From positions 3,249,201 to 3,313,200 of the forward strand of contig OZ026595.1 in NCBI GenBank assembly GCA_964020085.1: a DNA stretch of 64,000 bases. Reading direction: 5' to 3'. Below the pieces are notes generated by a model, which was not told where the DNA came from, ran no database searches, and saw nothing but the letters and a program-made list of their open reading frames with translations. Shown here piece by piece: positions 35,901 to 47,400 of the stretch. Positions within the stretch are counted from its first letter, which is position 1. Every line of letters begins with the position of its first letter. The DNA comes from Micromussa lordhowensis. Its lineage: Eukaryota > Cnidaria > Anthozoa > Scleractinia > Lobophylliidae. The position numbers and the translations under genes were made by a program.

Positions 35901-38223
35901 CGCTTTTTCCTGGCGAATTAATTGGGACCAGGTCATAGCACATGACCTTGCATAATCTGTTTTTATCCTAAAATTTCCGCGAAAAGAACGCCGAATCTCT
36001 ATCTATTCTCGTGTACTATATAATATTCATGAACTTTATCACCGGAAACGTTTCACACATGCATTGAGGAACATAAACATCGTACCTGAAAAACTGTCAA
36101 ACACCCGAGTGATGCGTTCATGACCGGCTCTTATGAAAACATCTCTTGTGTCTTAGGTTGTGATTATTTCCGTAAAAGGAAATACACGCCGTAAAAAGTA
36201 AACAGATAAGAAAAATAAACTATTCGACGAACGCAAGAATGAAATTCCAGCAAATCTTCTGCCGAAAGTTCACGAAGGTTTCGATGACAACGGAAACTCC
36301 TAGCTAAGAGGACGCGAAACTTCGTGAAGGTTTTGTTCCTGATGCCATCTTTGCCACAACAAATACAACGACGATTCGAAAGAGTTTTGCGTAGTGGGAG
36401 AGGTTTTTGTTTTGTGCACAGTAGTGCTTGTTTGTTTTTCTATTAAATAGTTGTTCACGAATGACCTGACCTGTGAACAACTATTACTTATTCGATTCAT
36501 TCCTCAGATCACTGATGACTTCCTTGAAGCGCGCCTGTCTCACAACTCTCAACGGGTAGACTGGGGTTATTTTACGTACTGTTTTCTGTAATAGGGGATA
36601 GAGAGTAGAAAGTTAAAAAGGCTTTGCACCACACTAACTTGTGCCTTCTAGGCTCAAAAAAGATCTCGGGGGCCTGTGTAGCGGTGGTGATATGTAACAC
36701 GCACGTGCAGAGGAAATACGGCTTTGGCACCACTGCACACGATAATTCAATTGTGGGGAAAAAAACTGATGTAGCCTTCCAGCATTCCTGCATGAACGTT
36801 AGGCCTTACCAGACTGAAACCACATTATTCTCGCAACTGAGAGACTAGTGTCATTGATTCTCGCTATTATTACTGAAATAATAAAGTGCAGAAGTTTCAG
36901 TTCAGTTTAGCACAATGAACACTTTAAAAGTCCTTTTAAAAATAAACTAAGAATTGATTTTCTTATTTTCACATTGGAATGACGAACTTTTTACTTTGTA
37001 TCTTCACAGCCTTTACTGTCAGGCTTCTCACAAAGCGGTTCATTGGGGAATACGACAGGACATTAGGTAATAAACAGTAAGGCTTAAAGTTTCCAAGTAA
37101 AATTTTCCAAGAGTCACTCTCTGTTGTAGAAGCGATGAAACTGTAGGCACAATATTCAGCACTCTGACCGACTTTACATACACTCCCGCCATCGAAGTCT
37201 TTTGGGGAACCAAATAAGAAGAATCAATGCAAATTTAAAAAACTACTTGTCTTACTCTGAATTAAGTTAACAGTATCTGAAAATATTTGTGCTTTCACTT
37301 ATTTACTCATCTTTCTTCTTCTACCTATCTTCAGAGGAAACGTATCGCCACCGAGTTGAAGTCGATGGCCAGAAAATTTCGTTAGAGATCTTGGACACTG
37401 CAGGACAAGTAAGTGTAAAAGTACTGAACTTGCAATACATCATGACTTAATGTATTACGTTGTTCTTATTACATCCAATCGCAATAATTGTTTCACCCAG
37501 TCTTACTCCAGCAATACGGTAGTCCGACTGCGCCTCGTCTGAAGGGGAATGCTTCGGGAGCCGCGTTTAACCTAGATCCAGTCTTAAACCAGTTTTATCA
37601 CAAAATTCGTTTAAATGACCAACCATTTGACTTCTAAATGGAGTACTTACGTTTTGCGTGTTATTTTGATTTCTATTGTGATCGTGCTCTTTTAAGAATT
37701 TCATTTGGTGATAATATTTAACACCCGTTGCCGAAAAAAATGAGACAATTAACTAACTTGTTTAACTTTGCAGAATTCTGTGGAGAAAATCGACGCGTGT
37801 TCTTCAGCAGACGTATTCTTTGTCCTGTACTCGACCACTGATCGCTCTTCTTTCAAGGAAGCAGCTCTCATAATCAGATACCTGCTCGAGACAAGAAATG
37901 TCGCCCAATCAGCCATATTTTTAATAGCGACCAAAAAAGACCTTAAATATGAACAAGATGTGACAGAGTATGAAGGAAGATTACTTGCGATGGATCTAGG
38001 ATGCGAGTTTTATATCATTTCAAGTTCAGAAGGCTTTGATGGCACACAGGACGTACTGCGAGGCTCGCTACGGTTCAGTTTAAGTAACAAGCACGGCAGT
38101 GGTTCTAGATCGCCTTTGATGACGCGGGTGAAGAAGGGACTGAAACAGCACAGATCACACTCACATGGCACTAATCAGCCGGCGCAAGTTATCGAAAGCA
38201 GAGAAAGAACTTCAACCCTTTAA
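29874..38223 (+). CDS. GTPase gene B: Ras-superfamily small GTPase, RERG/RASL-like, five coding exons
   Basis: Coding exons 29874-29921, 35227-35365, 37010-37066, 37335-37408 and 37774-38223 give 255 residues. The P-loop is GKDGVGKS (Asp12). Switch I is EYDRTLEETY: Thr35 is kept and Pro34 is replaced by Arg, as in the GAP-insensitive Ras P34R change. G3 is DTAGQNS, so this is the one full paralogue that keeps Gln61, although Glu62 is lost. G4 is TKKD in place of NKxD, and G5 is SSS in place of SAK. Both changes should weaken guanine binding. The tail after the domain is about 50 residues, Ser/Arg/His-rich, and ends RTSTL. There is no CaaX box, and the end fits a class I PDZ-binding pattern (S-T-L). 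Exon 1 lies 5.3 kb upstream behind a TATA promoter and joins in phase 0. Effectors and partners are unknown. Confidence 0.88.
29922..35226 (+). other. Gene B intron 1 (5.3 kb)
   Basis: No further exon is recognised. Open frames at 30125-30442 and 33827-34276 lack ATG starts or family motifs and look like chance. No clear mobile element is seen. Confidence 0.5.
35227..35365 (+). CDS. Gene B exon 2: P-loop
   Basis: Acceptor ttatttccag, donor gtattt, 139 nt. Encodes NRPMDTLTLPSNYHTKAKPR, a linker, and SVVLGKDGVGKS, with phase 1 at the Ala18 codon. If exon 1 is not used, the first ATG is at 35236. Confidence 0.9.
37010..37066 (+). CDS. Gene B exon 3
   Basis: 57 nt, acceptor tcttcacag, donor gtaata. 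Encodes AFTVRLLTKRFIGEYDRTL. Confidence 0.92.
   Translation, partial: PLLSGFSQSGSLGNTTGH
37335..37408 (+). CDS. Gene B exon 4
   Basis: 74 nt, acceptor tatcttcag, donor gtaagt. Encodes EETYRHRVEVDGQKISLEIL plus DTAGQ, with CAA for Gln at the Ras 61 position. Confidence 0.92.
37774..38223 (+). CDS. Gene B exon 5
   Basis: Acceptor taactttgcag, stop TAA at 38221-38223. Begins NSVEKIDAC and contains FFVLYSTTDRSSFKEA, IATKKDLK and SSSEGF, followed by a long basic and serine-rich tail. Confidence 0.92.
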   Translation, partial: NSVEKIDACSSADVFFVLYSTTDRSSFKEAALIIRYLLETRNVAQSAIFLIATKKDLKYEQDVTEYEGRLLAMDLGCEFYIISSSEGFDGTQDVLRGSLRFSLSNKHGSGSRSPLMTRVKKGLKQHRSHSHGTNQPAQVIESRERTSTL

Positions 38224-39129
38224 CGTGGCTAGAAAGGTCTTGAGCAAGATTAATAACTTATGCCATATGGCTTGTTCTCATATGGCTCGGTGTTTCCGAG
38301 TCAGAAATCAAAACAATTCCAGTACTGGTATAGACGTGGATAGCCATCATAACACATGAGGTGCAATGAAAGCGAAAATCGCGCCAACGCGAGTCTTTCA
38401 TTAATAGACTTAATACGGCTACAGTAGTGCCAGCACACGAGTTATCAAAAAGAACATCTGCCGTCATAACTTAAATTAGTTAAGCAATTCTGCAGTGTAT
38501 GCCAGTGTAGTAAAACGCGCAGGGATGGATGTCGCTTGAACAAGGGAAGATTTTCTAAGAATGTAAGCGGCCGCGTGAGACTTACAAAGTGCATGAGAAC
38601 TTGAGGGCGTTGCTAAACCTAAGAAAGAGTGGTCGATTGCGGACATAAAATGACTACAACTGATACAATTACCAGTAATACCACAGTAGCTGTAAATTAA
38701 TCAATCAACACCCGAACTTCCAACGCACTTGTCAAACTTAGGGGGATATTGTACTTTAAATCAGGACTTAACCCTTTCAGCGACAAATTGAACACACCTA
38801 CTTCATTTATGAACATCTGTCATAGTGAGCTGCTTTGAAGATTGAATTCGTGTCTAGAAAGTTCAGTTAAATTCTTATCATCTGGTGCTTAGTCATTCTG
38901 GTACTATGCGCATTATCTCGATTTAACACTTCTGTTGCCGAAAGGGATAATGCAGTTTATTAAAAACTGGATCATTGGATAATACAATTCGAGACTTTTC
39001 ATTGGCTTAGCCACCATGGTATATGAGCCATTATACCATGATCTACAAAAATTGCGTGCGTATGCGTGATTTTTTGGGCCTTTTTGTTTTCATTGTAGTC
39101 TAGTTCTTTATTTTTTGGGGGCGTTTTTA

Positions 39130-39135
39130 ACAAAA

Positions 39136-39172
<37 letters not shown>

Positions 39173-39173
39173 T

Positions 39174-39231
<58 letters not shown>

Positions 39232-39256
39232 ACTCATGGAATAATTGTTAAATAAT
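39130..39256. mobile_element. Hairpin MITE
   Basis: The arms 'aacaattattccactcgcgc' to 'tagccaactcggcgc' and 'gcctcgttggcta' to 'gcgcactcatggaataattg' mirror each other around a loop of about 5 bp. It lies downstream of gene B. Confidence 0.7.
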
Positions 39257-39415
39257 ATATTCGATTTGTACATAATCCAGTGCAAATATTTATGGAAAAA
39301 AAGTTATTGTAAATGTGTTAGTCTAAGGTATTATTAAGCATGTTCTCTCCCTTTTTTGGATTTTATTTAACTCTTGTGTTTCTAACTAATTAAAGGTCCA
39401 AAAAGATATTTTTAA

Positions 39416-39425
39416 AATAAATAAA
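39416..39425 (+). terminator. Candidate polyadenylation signal, gene B
   Basis: Overlapping AATAAA motifs, the first clear ones seen after the gene B stop codon (about 1.2 kb downstream). The long 3' UTR would include the 39.1 kb hairpin, so the assignment is weak. Confidence 0.3.
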
Positions 39426-39473
39426 ACATTTCCGCAAGCTCTGTGTCCATTACCTCTTTCCCTCCTTGAGATG

Positions 39474-39745
39474 GGAAGCGCAGTGGCCTCATAGTTAGTG
39501 CGCGCGTTTCCGGATCGAGCGGTCATTGTGTTGTGTTCTTGGGCAAGACCGCACTTTGCTCTCACAGTGTCTCTCTCCACCCAGGTGTATAAATGGGTAT
39601 CGTCGACGTTAATTTTGGTGGGCAACCTTGCGAAGGACTCTCGTCCCATCCAAGGAGGGTAATACTCCTTGTCGCCTCGTGCTACAGAAACCGGAGATAC
39701 AAACCGGCCTGATCTGTCACTTGGCTCAGCTCGTATACAGACTTT
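39474..39745 (+). mobile_element. tRNA-derived SINE
   Basis: The head 'cagtggcctcatagttagtg' is A-box-like and is followed by B-box-like 'ggatcgagcggt'. The body matches the copy at 17335-17605 through 'tcattgtgttgtgttcttgg', 'cacagtgtctctctccac', 'ggtgtataaatgggta', 'aatactccttgtcgcctc' and 'ccggcctgat'. RNA polymerase III promoter boxes plus a conserved non-coding body fit an anthozoan SINE. Confidence 0.8.
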
Positions 39746-40679
39746 ACCTTTTACTTCCTTGAGATGAACATGTAGTTGGCCATATGACGTGGTTATAGCT
39801 ATGTGGATGACACCCTGAAAGGACCATTGCAATGCCAGTTGCAATGTCAATACTGTTGATCTATGTTTTGATGTACATGATGGTTTGAACCGATATAATC
39901 TCAAATCCAACAGTAAAATATCTCTGCTGTCACATCCACCAAAACGACATGGGAGTGAAATGTCCGTATACTAGATTACAGGACGTTCGTGCGGTAATTT
40001 AATTTCTTTTTCGGTACCCATGGTACCAGGTAGCTCTAACCTTGACGTGTGTGGTTGAAACCCTAGTATCGGACTCGTGCTGGAACGAAAAAAAAGCGAG
40101 GTCAGGGAGGGAAAAGGGAAGGCCGCGAAAAAGAAAGGAAAATCACTCGCTTATTTCGAAACACTCGCATTCTACTTCTGCTCCCTCAAAACAAATCCAT
40201 AATTCTCTCAAAGTTCTACTCAAAAACGCATCACGCATACATAGAAATCGAGAGCGAATAATGTAATTGTTTTAGTGTAAATCTACTAGTTGTTCAGAAC
40301 TTTATCCAAATCCTCTTCACAGACACTTCGAAAACGCAAAGAATCGACCGGCAATTAACAAGCGCACACTTAGGCCACTCACAATCTACAAGAATAGCCG
40401 TAGCCAATCATAGAACGGCATTTGTAATAGAACGCTAAAAGATTTATACTAAAACTCGAAAGAAACATGGAAATTGTTTTCTATTTCTTGAAAAAATGCG
40501 ACCGTGTGTAAATCATAGGATGTAATTATCACTCCCTAAAACCATACTTCTTCCCGTGAACAACACAAATCATCACATGACCAGCATTTTCCCGCGTTTA
40601 CTTCGTTCGCTGAAGACAATATTATTAGGGAACTTAAGCACGCGCCGCGGTTGCCGTCCGCGTCTCAAAAACGCACGTG

Positions 40680-41100
40680 CTTAAGGCGGGGGTAAAGGTG
40701 AATTTAAGTGAAATTTTGGTAAGTTTAAAGAGAGGTTGAAAGGGAAAAAAAGGGTTATGGAACACCACCAGACAGTTGCCCGACCGCACAATGGCACCCC
40801 AGGTTGTTGGGCAACTGTTTGGAGTGTATGTACCAATTTTTAATTTCAAACTCTAATTTTAAAACAACAACAAATCTTCAAAATTTCCTATTTCCATCAA
40901 TTTTACTAATCCTTTGAGAAAAACTATTTCTCTCCAAATATACCTAAAAATCACCAAAAAATTTACAAAACAACCCAAAACATAGATATGTGAGATGAGC
41001 ATAGAGATTCTTGATTGCTTGAAACGTAAACAAGATATTTGCATTAAAAACATAATACCCCTCCAAAATACGGCTTTCGGGTTTACCCCCGCCTTAAGCA
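40680..41100. mobile_element. MITE with 'cttaaggcgggggta' terminal inverted repeats, copy 1
   Basis: Ends are 'cttaaggcgggggtaaa' and 'tttacccccgccttaag'. The interior has a conserved 'caactgtctgg.gg' block and simple T/A-rich flanks, with no transposase. A homologous copy in opposite orientation is at 49421-49838. Confidence 0.75.
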
Positions 41101-41261
41101 TCCTAATAGCTGAAGGTGTGCGGTAATAATTTTATGTTTGTCGTGAGCCTGGGATGTTTCACAAACAACAATAATTTGATCTACTTAAAATGCTTTTCGA
41201 AAATGCCGATAATTTATTCCTTCACGCATACCAATGAATAAACGCAACGAAATATAATAGA

Positions 41262-41625
41262 GAGCTTAAGCAACGACGACGGCGAGGACGACGCCTAGTG
41301 AAAAATGAAGTTATATTTTACAAGCGAAAGCGGTAATTGTCTAGATCTGTTCGGTACGCCAATTGCTCTAAAAACGTGCTTAAGCTAAAGATGCAACGAC
41401 GACGTTCAATTCCAAATGGAAATACGAAAGATTAGCCGTCGTCGTCCACGTTCCGTAGACGACTGAGAACTTGGTCATTTCATGTTGTTGTTTTGCAGAG
41501 GACGGCAAAGAAATGCACAGAGATTTATAATGCACGTGCACAGCTATTGTTTGCTCATTAAACCTCTTTCTTTGGTGACGTTGTCGTTGCCATTGTCGTC
41601 GTGGTTTGCTTAAGCTCCCTATTAA
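41262..41625. mobile_element. MITE with 'gagcttaagca' ends and GACGACG-rich interior
   Basis: It starts 'gagcttaagcaacgacgacg' and ends 'cgtcgtggtttgcttaagct'. The interior repeats acgacg/cgtcgt trinucleotide-like blocks in opposing orientation. A partial relative lies at about 40635-40680. Confidence 0.65.
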
Positions 41626-41701
41626 TATCTCGTCCCCAGTGTCCGGTTTTGCTAATCTTTTATTTACTTTCTATTTTTTTTTATTTTGATTTCTTATTTA
41701 G

Positions 41702-41904
41702 AAGAACGTCGAGTCAGGTCTAGTCCGATTTCAACGTCCGGGGTTAAAACACCCTGCATTAGGCTGATCGCCGGACCAGACGATCTAAAAGGAGCAAATT
41801 GCGCAAGTCCGCACTTGGCCAGAATGCCGACCAAAACACCAGGCCATAGCGACTGCGACGATATTAGCCGCTATAAATACAGACTAGCCTTTCAGTACCC
41901 ATGA
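41702..41904 (+). CDS. Candidate terminal exon of an unidentified gene
   Basis: A T-rich tract ending 'tttcttatttag' is followed by an open frame starting G|AA GAA CGT, which needs a phase-1 donor. It encodes EERRVRSSPISTSGVKTPCI and so on to RLAFQYP and a TGA stop at 41902-41904. Composition is richer in G+C than the flanks and looks coding. No family is recognised. It could be an alternative last exon of gene B or a separate gene with an unseen upstream exon, or chance. Confidence 0.22.
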
Positions 41905-41909
41905 TTGGT

Positions 41910-44424
41910 TCCAGTCGTTCGTTAAACCTCGAGAAAACTGATCCACAGAAAATCCCACTCAGAATAATGTGATTGTGGTCATGTCGGCGCCAAACCAACG
42001 AGATTTTCAGTAAAAACAAATCACAAGTGTTTTCGATTTCCTTAAACATACCTTTATCGTTTACTGTGACAGTTGAATAGAGTTACAAACAATAAAATAC
42101 GTTTGTCGGGAACTAATAAAAGGTAACCGCATTCGCTCAGGAACCGTGAGAGGTGACCGCTTAATGGAGGTAAACTGAGTTTTTAAAATGCATTGAGTAT
42201 GCCATTTCAGGGAACCGCTAAATATAACTGACAGAAGAGCTGGACTCCTTGTAAATACTGTGCCGCTAAATACAGGTTTGACCGTTAATTTAAATGATGA
42301 TTTTCTTCTAAAAAATCCTTCTTCAGCAACTTAAAAAGTTCTCAGCCTGCTCAGACGTCACCCGAAGCAACAGAAATATGACATAAGAGTTAAAGTAGCG
42401 AACCAATCGAAGGTGGCAAAAGGCAGCTTAACTCTTATACCACTTATTATTTTCATGACGGCTGTATCAGAATTGTCCACTGGTCTTTACCCCACCGTCA
42501 TAATACACCGCTTCTACCATTTCGTCACTGGCTCAAGTTGTGAAAATTTCATGAGTGACTCGAATTTCATTTGCATAATGCTTTTATTCGAGCATGTTTG
42601 ACTGAAAACCGCGGCAGGTTCTCTCTAATTTGGCCTTGACACGTGCCGCTGCCTTCGGCTTTCGTGCGGTTTTCTCTCTTTGAACTCGGATGATATCCAG
42701 TTAGAGTTTCTGGAAGAAACGGGGATATACATATCTGCTCATTGAGCCAAAAAAGCATACTTTATGTTAGCATTGATGTTTGTTTGTCCTTTTCACGTGA
42801 AATAAAATTACGCTCTAAGAATGCCACTGAGATAATCTGACTCTCTTGAGCTGGATATAAAAACTCAGATGCTTGCGTGTTAACAAAGCATGGTCAGGGA
42901 TTGAGCGATCGATGTCCGAGCTGCACCTCCCCACCGAGGTATCTGAAGAATACCCCGATACCCCGACCCCCATTACGCCGAAGACTGAAATCAAATATGT
43001 ATTCAGGTCACTTGTTAGATATTTCAGGCCACAACACGTGGCATAACTTTTGAGTCGTAAAAAAGTGGGCGTTAATTAGAGTTATCTAAAAGGAGGTTTT
43101 GTAATGACTTGATGACCTTGTGTTTGAACTGCAATCTGCAATATCAAAGCTTTCCAAACTCCATTAGTGGATTCGCTTATCAACCATCAATTAAGCTTAT
43201 CGATCAGATGTTGTTCTTTAAACGGAGCAAAGATGGATCGACCAGCGTTTGTTTCTTTCGCCTCATTGTTAATCATAAGAGACGGACAGTGCAAAGTGAA
43301 AAGAGTTCTCTTACTTTCAATGATCATGATTATGTTTTTCGCACGTACAGTTTAGAGCGGGTGCTTACAAGAGATCGCGAAGGGTCAGGCGTTTTGTTTT
43401 CCTGATTCTTATCGTAGAAAATTTCCTTTCGCAGCTTTTTTTTTTGTCGGCCGCCAAAATGAAAACTGGTCGTTCAATTCTGTTTTGACTTTAACTGACT
43501 GAGCTTTGAAGCAAAACAAGGAAGTACGCAGTTTTTTTGGTAGAAGAGTTTTAGAAGACGTCGACTTTAAACAGCAGTTTGATTTGATTCGTTCAACAAT
43601 CTCCTTCTGTTAATCCCTTTTCGTTTCAGTCGCGTACTAATTATAATCCGCTAATTAATCAGTCGGATTAGCGATCAGGATAAGCAGTCATGTTTTAACT
43701 TTATCACAACTTGTGAGAGGGAAGCGTAGTGATTGAAAAACTGGAAATGAGGTGACATTAAAATATAGATACAAGGTTTAATCGTAAGGCAGCTTGCAGA
43801 TCAAAGAAGGAACACGACAAAATATAAGGGCATGCCGTGTATAAGATGACGCCATTCTCCATCGTCTCCATTTCTCCGAACCCCACCCAGAAGGTTAAGG
43901 ACTTTGAGTCTTGTGCTGTTTGCTTTCTAAATAGCTCCAGGAGGGCTGATCTTTGCTATAACAACTTTGGATATTTTTTCTATTAAATCGATCACAAAAA
44001 GGAAAACTCCGGCATGACCTTACGCCCTCAGTATCAATAACAATCAATGAAAACGAGCCGGCATTCAACACACAATGAGGCTTAAAACGGAACTCAAAAA
44101 CTTTCGGTTGCCAGCCAGATCTTCTACTATTGTTACAATTGACTCCTGTCCAACCGTAACTACGTGTAATAGGAAGTAAGTATTTAGGCAGTTTTCCAAA
44201 GCAGTCTATAAACATTTGCTGCACGAACTGAAGTGGCAAGGACTACCTATCGCCAAGGATTACGCTTGAATGGAATGAACTGAATCTCACTGGTTGTTTA
44301 CCTTTTGTTCTCTTCTCCAGGCGAACAACTTCTTAATCCGACTACACAAGCAGGAATTTGTAAAGACAATTTTATCTGTTTACGGGCTGTCTTGAATTAA
44401 ATTTACCAGCTATCGCGTGAAACA
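41910..44424. other. Intergenic region before gene C
   Basis: No recognised gene. Short chance frames only. An acceptor-like 'tctcttctccag' at about 44311-44322 may begin a 5' UTR exon of gene C. Confidence 0.45.
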
Positions 44425-44460
44425 ATGCAGAGTAGAGGCGAAGCCACTGGCAGACGAATG
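44425..44460 (+). CDS. Gene C exon 1
   Basis: Encodes MQSRGEATGRRM, then donor gtaagt in phase 0. The start context acaATGC has A at -3. It lies only 407 bp before exon 2. Confidence 0.8.
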
Positions 44461-47400
44461 GTAAGTGAACTTTGTAGTGTAAATGTTTTGTTTGAATGAA
44501 CTCGATGGCTTACATGCTGAGTTCATTATAACTGACTAGACTTAAACGATTTAAATTACAATTTTTACACTTAAGTCACAGACTGATCAGAATATTGGAG
44601 AAGAATTACGAAATCAGTGCCAAGCGTAATGAATTACTCATACTGTTCTGCTAATGTTTTCTACATTTTATCTTTTACAAGATCATGTGCTTGTTCAGAG
44701 AGGAAATCTGCGGGATATATGCTGAAACATTTTAAGTGTACTTTGTAGTTATCAGAAGTGCTGAGGAAAATTGTGGTTTTGTGAATTAAACCAAACAGGA
44801 GCAGCGCAACGAAAATATATGTTGACATTTATGGGTTTAAGTCATGTCTGAATTGCTCTTTTGACAGTCATTTCCACAAGACAATCCCGGCCACTTATTC
44901 CAACGAAGCAGACAACGGAATCTAAGCATTGGGTCAAATAACACCATAGATGAGGAGAATAGGATCATTCGTGCCGCCGTGTTGGGAAAAGATGGCGTTG
45001 GAAAGACAGGTGAGGAATGCTCATGTTCGCCCGACATGAGCTGGAAAGTCAAAGATCACGATCTTTGAATTAATTTTGTTAAATTAGCACGCAACTAAAA
45101 CTAAATTAAAACTGACGCCATGACACGAAACGCACGGTAGTTACAAGTACTTGTAGCATCTTGGAAGATCAAAGCTAACGTAAAGCTAATCTAAACGAAA
45201 GAAGTGTTTACGGGTATAAATAAAGTGTACCATCAAGAAAAGGGAGTGATATTAAGGCAGGCGAGGTACAGTTCCTTTAGAACTGAAATTTGTTGAAAGT
45301 GGGGAATAACTCAGTGGTCTCATATATTCTATTGTGTTGTATTGTAGTTCGTTACCAAAGCTGACAGCGCCTACGGACATGATCATGAATTGCGTGTGGA
45401 GAACAAAAATTTCTCAGCGGGTTGCCAATCAAATCTGAAGTCAAAACTAGCTCCGCTCGTTTTGTCCGTTCTAAATTTATCGTGTTTTCTTTCAATCTTT
45501 GCATCCAGACTCAATGTAATCTTATCGGCAGCAATCTGTTTGCTTTTATATCCTTCCGGCTTTTACTGGCAAACCTGTAACCAGAATTTAATGAAGACAT
45601 AGCAATGATAATAAAGTGAAACATGGGCTTCGCATTTTTCGATGTCTGAAAAGGACTAAGACAATTGCGTGCAAGGAATCAGCTGGCATAGTACAACTGG
45701 ATATGGCAGTCTCACCTTTACATTAAAATAAGGCGTTATGCGCCGTAAAAATATTCCATATTTTCTTTCAGTTAAAGGCGGTAATCTTGTCAGACTGCCC
45801 TATTATTGTTCCGTCTTTTTGGCAACTTCCTTTGCGGATCCTTTGACCTTTTTGCTCCGAATAATTCGCTCGGATATTCCTAACACTGTAAAACTGAATT
45901 CTGTATAACTAGAAAACGATACTTAACGATGTAAACTTTCTTTTACTAGGAAGGTGGACTGATAGCTAGAAACTCACTGTTTCTTTTTTCTGATTGACAG
46001 CTTTTACTGTGCGTCTTTTGACACGTCGCTTCATTGGTGATTATGATGGAACTTTAGGTAAGTTGTATATTTTTAATCCTTATTCCCGGCGACAAATTAA
46101 AGACACCTTCTAACCACCACCAGCCATGATGCAAAAGTTCGTGAAACTGAAATGCAAATGCGGTGTTACCAAAGAACGGCTTAGGTCAAGAAAAGCCGAG
46201 TTCTAAGATAGTACAGGTAGCAGTTCTAAGCCAAAGAAAGTTCTGTTCAGAAGCCTTTTTTAGACGGATTCGGCGGCTAACGGGTTTTCATCCTTGTTGC
46301 CAACCAATTCAGACCACGTGATGATTCAATTGAGAGGTAACCATTGTGCAGTTTGCCACACACAATTAATTGCATGGGAGTATGTGCAAACTGGACAATC
46401 GTTACCTCCCAAATGAATCATCACATGGCCTGAATTGTGTGGCAACAAGGATGCCAACAAGATAGCTGAATCCGTCTATTCTGCCAGGCCAAGAGACCAG
46501 GCACATTAACTTCAACAGACCGTGAGAATTACTATAAATTGCACAGCTACCATGTCACAACCAGGTTCCATGGATATGAGCTGAAAATGCTGTCACCAAT
46601 AGCATATTGGCACACAAATTTGGTGCAGCATATTTGTAAGTAGCAGTTTCATTCACAGCCAAGTCTTCCTCGTGTCCTTCGAGGGAATCACAAGAAAGCA
46701 CTGCTCGATAGCTTTAATAGGCATGGTTACACGCAAGGGTATAATCCACGTGTAGACATATCACAACCTCCTTTTTCAGCATATAAATAAACAGAACCAC
46801 ACGAAAAGTCATGGAAATGCTGCTCAGGACCTTTCAATTGAATATGGCCAAACACTAGGGATTTATCCACAGACTTTGAAGCTAGAATCACCTTTAAAAA
46901 TTGAAGCGTAACCAGGGTGAGACATATTCAAAAGATAAAGACGTTCACTGGATAAAAAATTTCAAATAAAAACATGAGCTTTCGGCTATCAATCTACAGC
47001 CTTCGACGAATGAAAATGGAATTCCATTTTAAAAAAAATTCGGTTCCATTTTTATCCGTCGAAGGCTGTAGATTGATAGCCGAAAGCTCAAGTTATTAAT
47101 TTTTTGAAATTTTCTAACCAGCGAACGTTTTTATCTTTTGAATAGAATCACCTTGTACAGCATACTAAACGCGTGTTAAAAAATAACCGAGCTACTACGA
47201 GCGCTCTTATTGGTCGTTAAAGCTCACTATTAAATTTTCTCCGAATCTTATTGGTTTAAATTGATCACGTGACGCGATAGCGTTCATTCGCGGAGGGACA
47301 CTATCAGCTCGTAGTGCCCGCCCAAGGAAAATACCCCGATGGATAGTACTCGTCCGTGAACATGTTTCTTTTCTTCCGGGCTTATAGAAAATAAACAATT

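Noticed and set aside
39386..39910. 174-residue minus-strand open frame
   Set aside because: It lies mostly over the tRNA-derived SINE and reads its antisense strand.
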